The notes under the pieces: generated by a model
Databases searched by the model: none
Seen by the model: the letters and a program-made list of their open reading frames with translations, nothing else
Told to the model about the DNA's origin: nothing
Position numbers and translations under genes: made by a program
Assembly (NCBI GenBank): GCA_903915035.1
Contig: CAIWRI010000078.1
Span: 1 to 64,000 of the forward strand
Direction of reading: 5' to 3'
Length of the DNA: 64,000 bases
Origin: an uncultured Nitrosomonadales bacterium
GTDB taxonomy: Bacteria; Pseudomonadota; Gammaproteobacteria; Burkholderiales; Gallionellaceae
In this document: positions 49,977-59,390 of the stretch, piece by piece
How positions within the stretch are numbered: the first letter of the stretch is position 1
Layout of the letters: each line of letters begins with the position of its first letter

Positions 49977-52007
49977 CTATTCCACACCCAGCGCCTTGAA
50001 CACTGCATCCACGGGATCTGAGTAAAAACTGGTCTGGAATTTTGCAAACAGTTCGCCGGGTACGGTTGGAATATCGGTCACGCTCGACATCGGCAGCAAG
50101 ATACGTTTAGCACCGGCATCAAATGCCACCTGCAAACTTTCTGCCAGGCTGCGTGCCTGTGTAATGGTACCGCCCAGACTCATATCGCCCATCACAACCA
50201 TTTGGCTTTGCATCGATTTGCCCAGTGTTGCCGAACACAGTGCAATGAAGTTGGCGAGCGTCAATGTTTCTGGCGCGCCGGAATTTTGCAACTCGACCAA
50301 ATGTAGATGGTAATCATGGTCTCCGGGCTTGATCGCCCCGCTCACCCGTGACGCATGCGCTTTGAAATAGTCGAACGCCACACGCGATGGCTCTCGGGAA
50401 TGATTGCCGGAAATTGACAGCTTGCCATTGCCGGCGATAGACTGAATTTCCAGTCGATACACACCCGGCATACCATTGACACCGATACTGATGGTGTGCA
50501 ATGTCCCCGGGTTGGGTCTGCCGTCCGGAATCAGCGAACCACCGCCCTGTTCCGGAACCGATATAAAGCGTTCCTGCCCGTCTTCCAGATCAATGTAGCT
50601 GAAATGAACATCGTAAAACTCCATACCGCCGATTTTCTTGAGCTGTTCTTTTATCCGGCGACGTGTTTCAAGCGCATATTCCAGCGCACGGCGCACGCTC
50701 TCCTTGTCGTAAATACCATGAGGACAAGTTAATTTGAGCAGACCGGACACGGTACGACGCACCGCAATCGTATCGCGCTGATTCAGGTTATTACCTAGCT
50801 TGAACCACTTGTCGATGGCATCGGCAAAACTGCGCTTACGCATCTCGCGCATCCATTCCGCCAGATAGTCCACGATCATGCCGTACTGGTTAGTGAAAAA
50901 TTCCGGACGCATTTTGGGGATTTCCCAGCCGGGTACATAGGCATGAAACCGGTCAAAGAAGGCCGAATCAATCATCGCAGTCGGGAACGGTTCCAGCAGA
51001 TGACTGGTTTTAACCATCTGTTCAACTGACTGATTGATGTTACCGACGAACACCATGGACGCGCTGGCATTAATTGATTCACGCCCGCGCGAGAATGAGC
51101 CGCTAGCCATGTAGTCCTTCATGATCTGAATGCCGTCTTGTTCCTTAAAGTTGATACCCGCCACTTCATCGAACGCGACCACATCCCATAAGCCGACCAG
51201 ACCGATCTTGCGCGAACCCATGTTGTAGAACAGATTGGCGACCGTGGTTTGCCCGCCGGACACCAGAATACTGTTCGGGCTGATTTCCTTGTAGATATGA
51301 CTTTTACCGGTGCCACGCGGACCTAACTCACACAGATTGTAGTTGTTTTCCACCAGCGGAATCATGCGTGCCAGTAAATGCCATTTCACCCGCTGAGTAA
51401 AACAGGTAGGCTCCATTCCGGTTGAACGGAGCAGTCCGTCTATCCATTGTTCCCCGGTAAAGCCTTTACGTGCTTCGAACAACGCCTCCATATCCATGTT
51501 AGGCATTTGAATCGGCTTCAAATCCGATATCGAAAACGGTGACCCCTTCTGATTCTCCTCGAAATGATAGCGAATCGTCACGATGCACCAGATTCCGCCG
51601 ACCAGCAGCTTCTCAAAATTGCGCACATCCGAATCAGGAATCTCCGCATCCCGTATCGACAGGTTGGATAGCATCGCCTCGTAGGTATCGCGCTTCTCGT
51701 TCAGCTTGACCGTCACCTTGTCGATGACCTTATAGCTGCCACTCTCGCGGATCTTCGACTTTATCTTCTCCGCTTCATCCGGACGAACGTAGTTTTCCGC
51801 CAGCACCCGCTTCACATTGGTCAAACCTGCCTCGATGGTCGCCGGATCATCGGATGCACAATACATGCCGAGTAAATATTCCAGCACATAGACAGGCACA
51901 TTTGCGCCTTCCTTGATAAGCTTGGTCAGATCCTTGCGGACCACCTTGCCGGGTAGAAATTCGTTCAAAAGCGCATCAAGGCTTTTTTCCTGATTCGAAT
52001 CTATCAT
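49977..52007 (-). CDS. brxL: BREX type 1 Lon-like protease BrxL
   Basis: LGPRGTGKSHIYKEISPN; C-terminal Lon-like MSLGGTITQARSLAESLQVAFDAGAKRILLPMSSVTDIPTVP; 676 aa; adjacent to pglZ. Confidence 0.93.
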   Translation of the reverse strand: MIDSNQEKSLDALLNEFLPGKVVRKDLTKLIKEGANVPVYVLEYLLGMYCASDDPATIEAGLTNVKRVLAENYVRPDEAEKIKSKIRESGSYKVIDKVTVKLNEKRDTYEAMLSNLSIRDAEIPDSDVRNFEKLLVGGIWCIVTIRYHFEENQKGSPFSISDLKPIQMPNMDMEALFEARKGFTGEQWIDGLLRSTGMEPTCFTQRVKWHLLARMIPLVENNYNLCELGPRGTGKSHIYKEISPNSILVSGGQTTVANLFYNMGSRKIGLVGLWDVVAFDEVAGINFKEQDGIQIMKDYMASGSFSRGRESINASASMVFVGNINQSVEQMVKTSHLLEPFPTAMIDSAFFDRFHAYVPGWEIPKMRPEFFTNQYGMIVDYLAEWMREMRKRSFADAIDKWFKLGNNLNQRDTIAVRRTVSGLLKLTCPHGIYDKESVRRALEYALETRRRIKEQLKKIGGMEFYDVHFSYIDLEDGQERFISVPEQGGGSLIPDGRPNPGTLHTISIGVNGMPGVYRLEIQSIAGNGKLSISGNHSREPSRVAFDYFKAHASRVSGAIKPGDHDYHLHLVELQNSGAPETLTLANFIALCSATLGKSMQSQMVVMGDMSLGGTITQARSLAESLQVAFDAGAKRILLPMSSVTDIPTVPGELFAKFQTSFYSDPVDAVFKALGVE

Positions 52008-52016
52008 CGTCCGTTC

Positions 52017-54620
52017 CTAAAAATCATTTGAAAACGCCAGATCCACGCGCAGCGGCAGGCGCATCACTTCCACCTTGGTTTGCACATCACGCGCTATCAG
52101 GAAATAATCTTTGTTGCGGTCATAGCTTCCCGATCTCACGGTCAGAATCACGGTGCGTTTACGGCTATCCATCAAATCCGAATCGCTATCAAAGGTCAGC
52201 GATTGCTCGTCACTGATAAATTCCTCGCCATCGCGCAGAGAAATCTGCACCATGCGTGGCAGTATGCGTGCTGAAACAGCCTCATCCTGAATAAACTCGA
52301 ATCGTTGCCGGTTAGTCACCACTTTAATCGACGCACCTAGGATACTGAAGTTTACGAAGCGCGTCTTTGCCTTATCCGATTCACTGGCACGCAAGGTAAT
52401 CACCGGCACAACCACTTCCTGCGGCATCGCACTACCATGCACAAATCGCGCACCACCGGCAAAATGAAAACGTGCAGCCCCCTTGGGCAACCAGAAGTCC
52501 ATACTGCCGTCGCCGGGCTCAGTGCCCGCCGTGACCGATGTGTTTCCACACCAGGCTTTACTGTTCACGCCAATACCTTGACCTATCAAATAGCGTTTTT
52601 TAGCTTTCAATATGCCAGCAGGCTTTTCATCCAGCGTCGATTTATCTGCAACTTCTAGCGCCGACTCCTGATACATAAAGCCGTGATCTGCCGTCAGTAA
52701 AACAACCGAACCATTCAGGCTGTTGATGATGAAAGTAGCCAGCCTTCCCAACTCCTCCAGCGCATCATTAACCGCTGCAAAGGTCTTGGTCTCCGATGCC
52801 TGCTTATCACCGATCATGTCAATCAGGTCGTGGTAGATATACACCAGTTGCTGGTCACGAACGAATTCACGCCCCTTGTCTTTACCCAGTGCCAGCAAAT
52901 CTTCGGCTTTAATCGCCACGCCGCCATATTTCTCAAGATGAGCATTACGTTGTTCGCTGGTCGAAACGATAACGCCATCTGCACTTAAATCGCAATTGCC
53001 ATTCAGTTTATATGCCAGCTTGTTATGAGGCAGCAGCGATGCCATACCCAACGCAGTGTAACTTGGCAGCACGCCGAGCATGGCCGACAAGGAAGCCTTC
53101 AGACGGTTGCGGCTATTGATGATTCGCGTCAACTCTTCGGCGGCCTCGTAACGGAATGCGTCCGAAATCACAACGAACACCCGCTTTGCGCCACCGTCCA
53201 GCACGGGTTTAACATGCTTTACATAGAAGTCAGGCTGATTGATTAGCTCTTCAACTTTCCACTTTCCTAACAGACCATTTTCACCTTCCAGCACTTTGCA
53301 CCATGCGGATGTCAGTTGCGGAATAAACCAGCCGGAATAAGCACTTTCAATCCGTTCAATCAATTCGTGCAGCACAGCCCAGCCCATCGGTTCAACAGCG
53401 GAAGCAGCAAAATTGAACTGACGATACAGTTGGTCAAAACGAAAAAGTTCAGTTTGATACGCCGTCAATCCTTCGGTTGCATTGGCAAAACTGAATCCTG
53501 CCTCATGTGCGGCCTTTAGTTCAAAGAAGCCGTGTGCCGCTTCCAGCGCATCATAGCTCGCAGCCAGTGCGCGGGTAATATCGTTATCCTGAGCCAGCAG
53601 GCGATTAGCCCAATGACCATCGCGGCGGCGCGCCATCAACGAGCGTACTACATTCGATTCAGCGCCCGAGGCGGCGATAATTTGATCCTTGATATGCTTG
53701 ATGATGCGCTGCTCAACCACCGCGAAGGTCATCACATCAGAGAGTGCCGCGCCTGACAGACTACCCAGCATCCCGGCAATATCCAATTCTTTGGCTATCT
53801 GCTCAGACAAGGCGTTATAGCTGGCAAAATGCGCCATATCTGAACGCCACCGGGCAACGAATACCGCTGCATTCGCTGTTTTATTGGGCAAAACGAAATG
53901 AGCGAGTTGACCGGGGCAATTGCCGGACAATGAGCGTGTAAAATCCGTCACCAGCAAGTGAATCAATAAGTCCGGCAATGAAGGCGTGGATTGGACGTAG
54001 CCAAACTCACACTCGATATTTGACCAGAGGGCCAATTCCAGCTCATTACCCTGAATCTCCAACCATGGCCGGGACTCAATATTCAAGTCAGCCATGCCTT
54101 CCACCACCAACCCTGAAAACAAACGAAGCAATATCGCTGTCAGTTCAGGTTGATCCGCACGCGCCAGCACCGCCAGCATCTTGCGGTCGATATCTTCTGC
54201 CGTATCGGTTGGCACGACCAGTCGCTTGAGTTTCTCAACACGATCTTTAGCGCGCAGAAATTTGGCACGCAGCTTCAAATGCGCTCGCAATGTTTGCGAT
54301 GTCAACCCCAAGTCTTCCAGCAGAATGGATGCGGCATCGGCACTGAACGATTTGCTGCGCAGGCGAATGTCCAGCAGCCAATCTTTGGTGAGTTCAGGTT
54401 CCGGCTTATTGCTGTAGAGCAGCCATTTTTGCTTTGGTGCGTGTTCGATATCCAGCTTAACTTTGAGCGCAGGAAGATTATCAGTGCGCACTACCTGTAC
54501 GCCAGGCAATGGAAGGCTATCTACGACAGATGAAAATTCGGCATCGACATCGTGCCAAAACACCACGGCGTTATTAGCATACAGTGCAGAAAGGGAGTCT
54601 ACGATTCGTTGAGTGCTCAA
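52017..54620 (-). CDS. pglZ: BREX phosphatase PglZ
   Basis: RVFVVISDAFRYEAAEELTR and NGSVVLLTADHGFMYQESALEV; 867 aa. Confidence 0.93.
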   Translation of the reverse strand: MSTQRIVDSLSALYANNAVVFWHDVDAEFSSVVDSLPLPGVQVVRTDNLPALKVKLDIEHAPKQKWLLYSNKPEPELTKDWLLDIRLRSKSFSADAASILLEDLGLTSQTLRAHLKLRAKFLRAKDRVEKLKRLVVPTDTAEDIDRKMLAVLARADQPELTAILLRLFSGLVVEGMADLNIESRPWLEIQGNELELALWSNIECEFGYVQSTPSLPDLLIHLLVTDFTRSLSGNCPGQLAHFVLPNKTANAAVFVARWRSDMAHFASYNALSEQIAKELDIAGMLGSLSGAALSDVMTFAVVEQRIIKHIKDQIIAASGAESNVVRSLMARRRDGHWANRLLAQDNDITRALAASYDALEAAHGFFELKAAHEAGFSFANATEGLTAYQTELFRFDQLYRQFNFAASAVEPMGWAVLHELIERIESAYSGWFIPQLTSAWCKVLEGENGLLGKWKVEELINQPDFYVKHVKPVLDGGAKRVFVVISDAFRYEAAEELTRIINSRNRLKASLSAMLGVLPSYTALGMASLLPHNKLAYKLNGNCDLSADGVIVSTSEQRNAHLEKYGGVAIKAEDLLALGKDKGREFVRDQQLVYIYHDLIDMIGDKQASETKTFAAVNDALEELGRLATFIINSLNGSVVLLTADHGFMYQESALEVADKSTLDEKPAGILKAKKRYLIGQGIGVNSKAWCGNTSVTAGTEPGDGSMDFWLPKGAARFHFAGGARFVHGSAMPQEVVVPVITLRASESDKAKTRFVNFSILGASIKVVTNRQRFEFIQDEAVSARILPRMVQISLRDGEEFISDEQSLTFDSDSDLMDSRKRTVILTVRSGSYDRNKDYFLIARDVQTKVEVMRLPLRVDLAFSNDF

Positions 54621-54663
54621 TCAGGTAACCTCTTGTTAAATTAGTAAAACAGCTTGTTACACT

Positions 54664-54690
54664 ATTTGTGCAAGCAGTGCTTGCACAAAT
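54664..54690. promoter_or_regulatory. Perfect 12-bp inverted repeat with 3-nt loop upstream of pglZ
   Basis: ATTTGTGCAAGC-agt-GCTTGCACAAAT in the only sizeable gap of the pglX-brxL block. Confidence 0.6.
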
Positions 54691-54725
54691 TGCTATTCAT
54701 CTGTTTTTATTGTTGCTACCAGAAC

Positions 54726-55304
54726 TTAAGAGCCAACCAATTTGATAAATTCATCATGAAACAGCTTCACGCTTGGGCAAGCTGGATGTTCAGCAGCACT
54801 GGCAATCGTAAAGCCATAATGTTTGCACATTTTTTTTGCGAATCCCGGCTTGTTACTACCCGGGCCACGTCTTTCTTTCTCTTTAGCTAGTTCCTTCAAT
54901 CGGTCCCAGGGCATCCCGACAGTATCTTCTGGCAAGTCTTCCTGCACATCCGGTAGTTTCAGCCACGATTGCAAAGCTTTACTATCCGCCAGAAACCAAG
55001 CTTCAATGGCCTTCACAGCAACAAAAATGAGATTGGTATGTTCCGTGCCAATGCGTTCCGTCACCACTGCAACACTTGATGCATTTTCAAGGTCAGTCAA
55101 AATCACAATATGATCCGGGCTTGAACGCTTTAGTTGTATTACCATCGGAATAATATTCTGTGGTAAAAGATTACCACCTCCTTTAGCATCAATCACGGGC
55201 GAGCAAATTTCGATGCCTTGGCTTTTGGCCCAGCTTTGAAAAGCGGGAGATTCCACTACAATTTTTTCAGTGTCACCCTCCACGATAAAACCTACTTTTA
55301 CCAT
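54726..55304 (-). CDS. TOPRIM/DUF4276-like protein, partner of the upstream ATPase (cassette 1)
   Basis: VKVGFIVEGDTEKIVVE...HIVILTDLENASS...KAIEAWFLADSKAL. Confidence 0.65.
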   Translation of the reverse strand: MVKVGFIVEGDTEKIVVESPAFQSWAKSQGIEICSPVIDAKGGGNLLPQNIIPMVIQLKRSSPDHIVILTDLENASSVAVVTERIGTEHTNLIFVAVKAIEAWFLADSKALQSWLKLPDVQEDLPEDTVGMPWDRLKELAKEKERRGPGSNKPGFAKKMCKHYGFTIASAAEHPACPSVKLFHDEFIKLVGS

Positions 55305-56410
55305 GGCAAACCACCATCAAAGAAGTTCATCAGCCAAGCAGTATCAAGGTTTAAATTACCAAGATCACCACTATGCTGTGCGGCATTTTTAACCACTGTC
55401 TTACCATCCTCTTTATTGACCAACCAAAGCTCCTCTTTGGTGGAAGCTCGAACCAAAGACTCGCTGTGCGTTGTCACTAATACAGGATGCTCTGAGCTGG
55501 CATTATCCCGCATCAACCGTACAAGTTCCGCAATGGCCTTCGGATGAATACCACGCTCAGGCTCTTCAATCAGCGTCAACCCATATCCCTTGGCACGACT
55601 TAGCACAGCAGCCATGATGCACAGCGCATAGATTGTTCCATCTGAAATCAAATTTGCCGGAAAATGTGCCTTTGTACCCTCCTCCTTAAACTTGATGATT
55701 GTTCTTCCATCCAAGCGTTGCTGTTCTGTGCCAACACTTTCCATTCCGGGAACCAGCAACTCCATCCAATCTATAATTTCAGAACGGATTTCCGTATTTT
55801 TTTCCAATGCAGCCAGGATGGTCGCCACATTATGACCAAACGGACTCAATTCACTACCATCGGTACTTGAAGCATCCGGTTCCTTTGCGCCCAAGGGATC
55901 GAACCTAAATACGCGAATATTGATCAAGTATTGGTAAAGTGCTGACTGGGGTAATAACATCAAGCCTGACATTTCCGAAGGAAAGTTCGGTACTTGGACC
56001 AAGTTTCCATCAACCGCTTGCACCTGAGGAGGCTCTCCTTTCTTTCTAAGTAATACGGGTTTGCCATCAATTAACAACTTTTCCTCAAGCGATGGCATGG
56101 TATCCATCTCATGAACCTTCAAGGTGTAGTCAATACGTTCATCCGTCATGCTCGCAACAATAGAAAACTCAAATGTGCGGGCGTTATTCCCCCGGAGTTT
56201 GTAGCAGTGCAACTGAGGATATCCATTAAACTTACGTATGGCTGCACTTGCTCCAGATTGAATAACTAGACTAACGAAGGCTAGTGAATCCGCTAAATTA
56301 CTTTTTCCAGCCCCATTGGGGCCAGCCAGAACGCTATATGGTGAAAGTTGCGCAAGGGATAAATTGGCGATACTTTTAAAACCGCTGATCTTGATCTGCT
56401 TAATTTTCAT
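55298..56410 (-). CDS. RecF/OLD-like AAA ATPase (cassette 1)
   Basis: IKISGFKSIANL, LAGPNGAGKSNLADSLAFVS, LTLIEEPERGIHPKAI, VLVTTHSESLV. Confidence 0.88.
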   Translation of the reverse strand: MKIKQIKISGFKSIANLSLAQLSPYSVLAGPNGAGKSNLADSLAFVSLVIQSGASAAIRKFNGYPQLHCYKLRGNNARTFEFSIVASMTDERIDYTLKVHEMDTMPSLEEKLLIDGKPVLLRKKGEPPQVQAVDGNLVQVPNFPSEMSGLMLLPQSALYQYLINIRVFRFDPLGAKEPDASSTDGSELSPFGHNVATILAALEKNTEIRSEIIDWMELLVPGMESVGTEQQRLDGRTIIKFKEEGTKAHFPANLISDGTIYALCIMAAVLSRAKGYGLTLIEEPERGIHPKAIAELVRLMRDNASSEHPVLVTTHSESLVRASTKEELWLVNKEDGKTVVKNAAQHSGDLGNLNLDTAWLMNFFDGGLPW

Positions 56411-56565
56411 TCTTCTTCCTTTCCGCCCGTCACCGCTTTTACATCAGATAATAAGTCGCCAAACTTGCCGTAATTTACCTTAACGCCATCGTCCAGATCC
56501 AGTTGGATGCGCATGTCGGCATAGTGACGGAGCTGTTCGTCGAAGTTGGTCTGTGATTGACTCAT
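56407..56565 (-). CDS. Standalone duplicate of the PglX C-terminal tail (tail copy 1)
   Basis: MSQSQTNFDEQLRHYADMRIQLDLDDGVKVNYGKFGDLLSDVKAVTGGKEEE*; ATG overlaps the previous gene stop (ATGA) and its stop overlaps the next ATG (ATGA). Confidence 0.8.
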   Translation of the reverse strand: MSQSQTNFDEQLRHYADMRIQLDLDDGVKVNYGKFGDLLSDVKAVTGGKEEE

Positions 56566-57380
56566 GCCAGCAACCCCATTGCCTGCCATAGAACATTCAG
56601 GTCAGCGGGCACCGTACGTGTTCGCAAAATGGCAAGGCGACGCTCCTTTGCCGGCTTTTGGCCCAGCAGACGATTCAACACCTGATGCACGACCTGCGGA
56701 TAAAAGTCTTTCGCATAAAGCCATTGGGCACAGAGTTTGCTCACGTCTTCAGAAGCCAGCTTTGCTTCCAAAGCATGCACACCATTCAAAACCGCATCGG
56801 CATCCAGTGTTCCATGCCACTCCTTGAATTTGACTCTAAGTGCAGCATCGTCCGGCATGGGCGGACTGCCAAGCACCGCATCAGGGAAACCCATGTTTCG
56901 AAGCTGTCGCCACAGCGGACGAACACCATGCCAAAGCGCTGCATGCCTCACCCAACCCTGCAGATCAGTCAATAACTCAAGACGAAACTGTGCCTCGCCA
57001 CCTGCAATCTTTGCCCGTTGCTTTTCCGGGAAGGCGGCCCACAGTTCCGGCGGATCAATCAGATAACTCTCAAGACAAAAGCGCGGCAAGACCGACAGGT
57101 TAGGACACGCAGCCTGTTTCTCTACAATATCTGCCTCAGTCCATTCATCACGGTCAACCAAGCCCTGCCAATGTGGCTCCTTCATTAACATCTTGACGAC
57201 ATCAGACTTGTTGCCAGCGGCGACCAGAAGCCATGTCTTTTCCCATTCAGGAAACTTGCGCCCCAGGAAAATGCGAAACGCATCGACATCATCGGTTCCC
57301 TCAACCAGAAGGACACGCAGGCCGGCTTTTCCAATGAACTGCGTTTTGATCTGCTTGATGCGCTCCTCCAGCGCACTCAT
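56562..57380 (-). CDS. DUF4435/TOPRIM-like protein, AriB-like (cassette 2)
   Basis: GLRVLLVEGTDDVDAFRIFLGRKF...VLPRFCLESYLIDPPELW. Confidence 0.65.
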   Translation of the reverse strand: MSALEERIKQIKTQFIGKAGLRVLLVEGTDDVDAFRIFLGRKFPEWEKTWLLVAAGNKSDVVKMLMKEPHWQGLVDRDEWTEADIVEKQAACPNLSVLPRFCLESYLIDPPELWAAFPEKQRAKIAGGEAQFRLELLTDLQGWVRHAALWHGVRPLWRQLRNMGFPDAVLGSPPMPDDAALRVKFKEWHGTLDADAVLNGVHALEAKLASEDVSKLCAQWLYAKDFYPQVVHQVLNRLLGQKPAKERRLAILRTRTVPADLNVLWQAMGLLA

Positions 57381-58432
57381 GTGACGCCCCCAAGCTCAAT
57401 ACGCTTACCGGATGCCTCGTAACGCTGCCATATGTCAGGCTGATGGGACGTAATGATAAGTTGCCCGCCAATGTCCGCCACCAACTTTTCAAGACTGGAC
57501 AACAAGCCATTCACCAAGGAAGGGTGCAGATACAAATCCGGCTCGTCAATCAGAATCACCGCACCTTTTTCCGCCCAGCGTGCCAGCAGGTACAACAAGA
57601 TCAACACTTGGTGTTCTCCCGCGCTCAAATCATCCAGTCCATGCGATTGACCACGCTTATTTTTTAACTTCACACTTAAACGGTTTTCACCGGGTTGAAT
57701 GTCCGGGTCTATCTCTTTTCCTGACAAAAAACCATTCAGCAAGCGAACAATCTCGTGGTACTTGTGCAACTGTGTGGTTTTGAGCGTAATGAGGTAGGCT
57801 TCTAACTGATCCTTCCAATCTTCACTCGCCAGGTACTTGGGCAACCAACGCCTGCCTGGTAACTCAGCTGTGTGATCGCCTACATTACGCCGTGCAGCAA
57901 CCCAGCGACGTTCCTCAGCATCCAAAAACACCACGTTAGGCACATCCACCTTATCGAATGACAAGATCATTTTTTTGCGCGCATCGGCCCACTCTTGAAC
58001 CCACGGTTCTGATGGAAGAAAAACTTCCCGTTTTGGGTTGCCCGGCTTACCTGTGCGTGCTACACCTTCACCCAGCCATTGCACATCGGTGTGCTGGGAA
58101 CGCATGGACTCACACCAAGCCAAGTCACCAAAAATCAACCCTATAACTTGACCATCGCTTGGCACTCCACTCAACACCACGGCACATCCACCCCAGCGTT
58201 GCAGCCACTCGCGAGCCACATGACTTTTAGGAAGTGACTTACGCTGATCCAACCAAAAGCCCAATGCGTCCCAAAGCATTGCCACTGCGCGCAATACGGT
58301 GGATTTACCGCAACCATTGGGGCCAGACAGCAAAGCGCGGGCTTCAACACTGTCGTCCCAATCGTTGACGAAGTTGATACAGTTGTCACCAAACGGCCCA
58401 ACATCCTTGAAATACAAAGAGTTAATTTTCAT
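57377..58432 (-). CDS. AAA ATPase, AriA-like (cassette 2)
   Basis: LLSGPNGCGKSTVLRAVAMLWDALG, LDDLSAGEHQVLILLYLLARWAEKGAVILIDEPDLYLHPSL, LIITSHQPDIW. Confidence 0.85.
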   Translation of the reverse strand: MKINSLYFKDVGPFGDNCINFVNDWDDSVEARALLSGPNGCGKSTVLRAVAMLWDALGFWLDQRKSLPKSHVAREWLQRWGGCAVVLSGVPSDGQVIGLIFGDLAWCESMRSQHTDVQWLGEGVARTGKPGNPKREVFLPSEPWVQEWADARKKMILSFDKVDVPNVVFLDAEERRWVAARRNVGDHTAELPGRRWLPKYLASEDWKDQLEAYLITLKTTQLHKYHEIVRLLNGFLSGKEIDPDIQPGENRLSVKLKNKRGQSHGLDDLSAGEHQVLILLYLLARWAEKGAVILIDEPDLYLHPSLVNGLLSSLEKLVADIGGQLIITSHQPDIWQRYEASGKRIELGGVT

Positions 58433-58641
58433 TCTTCTTCCTTTCCGCCCGTCACAGCTTTTACATCAGATAATAAGTCACCAAACTTACCATAATTCAC
58501 CTTCACACCATCATCAAGATCGAGCTGGATGCGCATGTCGGCATAGTGGCGAAGTTTTTCGTCATAGGCTAACAGCTCGACGTGTTTTTTGCGCATTGTC
58601 GCACTATTGAATATGCTGCCTGAAGTAGCCCATTTATTCAT
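58429..58641 (-). CDS. Standalone duplicate of the PglX C-terminal tail (tail copy 2)
   Basis: MNKWATSGSIFNSATMRKKHVELLAYDEKLRHYADMRIQLDLDDGVKVNYGKFGDLLSDVKAVTGGKEEE*; stop overlaps the next ATG. Confidence 0.8.
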   Translation of the reverse strand: MNKWATSGSIFNSATMRKKHVELLAYDEKLRHYADMRIQLDLDDGVKVNYGKFGDLLSDVKAVTGGKEEE

Positions 58642-58649
58642 GGCATGGA

Positions 58650-59390
58650 TCAATGAATGACTTCACTTAATGCACGCTCCAACTCCAGTTTAAATGCCTT
58701 GAAACTTGGCATAAACGAGGCTCTCGCTTCATCTATCGGGTTCTCGTCCAACCACTCACAGAGTTCATTGGCGGATTTATGTGCGCCGAATGCCGCATCA
58801 AGTTTCTTCTTGGGATGATTGGCAGACTCTACGTTGCCCGGTAACTCTTCGAGTTTGCGGCAATTTTGATAAGGTTTATTTTGTGCGGCACACAATAACC
58901 AAGCTTCCGAAGTCGGCTTTGGTAGCATTGGTACACCTCTGGAAAATTCAGCCCTGTTAAATCCATTCACCATAGCGTCCCACTTCGTCTCCCAAATTCC
59001 AGACATGGTAGATCGCGTTCCATCGCAGTCACGAAACAGCACGGCAAGAACCTGATCTTCACGTTCAGATTCAATTTGCAAGGCAATATCCGCAAGCATC
59101 CATGCGTTGATGTAAAAATATCCAGTTTCTTGAGCTCGTTTTTTACCAACGAAGGAAAAACTTCGATGCTCTTTCTTGCGTGCTTCCTCTCGCTCTTCTA
59201 ATGCGGCCTTACCAACATATTGATATCCACCCGGTATAGAACACAACGAGTAATCCAAACGAGATTCAAGCATCTGATCCAAGAGCACAGTCATAGGGCC
59301 AATCTGCAAGTCTCCATCCGAACAATTGCCCTGAGCATTATTACATTGCCCCAAATCGGTTGGGCCTTCCCCACTCAACACGACAATCAT
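58650..59390 (-). CDS. DUF4276/TOPRIM-like protein (cassette 3)
   Basis: MIVVLSGEGPTDLGQ...VLAVLFRDCDGTRS...PKPTSEAWLLCAAQ. Confidence 0.6.
   Translation of the reverse strand: MIVVLSGEGPTDLGQCNNAQGNCSDGDLQIGPMTVLLDQMLESRLDYSLCSIPGGYQYVGKAALEEREEARKKEHRSFSFVGKKRAQETGYFYINAWMLADIALQIESEREDQVLAVLFRDCDGTRSTMSGIWETKWDAMVNGFNRAEFSRGVPMLPKPTSEAWLLCAAQNKPYQNCRKLEELPGNVESANHPKKKLDAAFGAHKSANELCEWLDENPIDEARASFMPSFKAFKLELERALSEVIH

Noticed and set aside
56407-58653. Standalone tail ORFs as antitoxins of toxin-antitoxin modules
   Set aside because: Their sequence is that of the PglX C-terminus, not of any known antitoxin family; coupling to ATPases fits tail duplication better.
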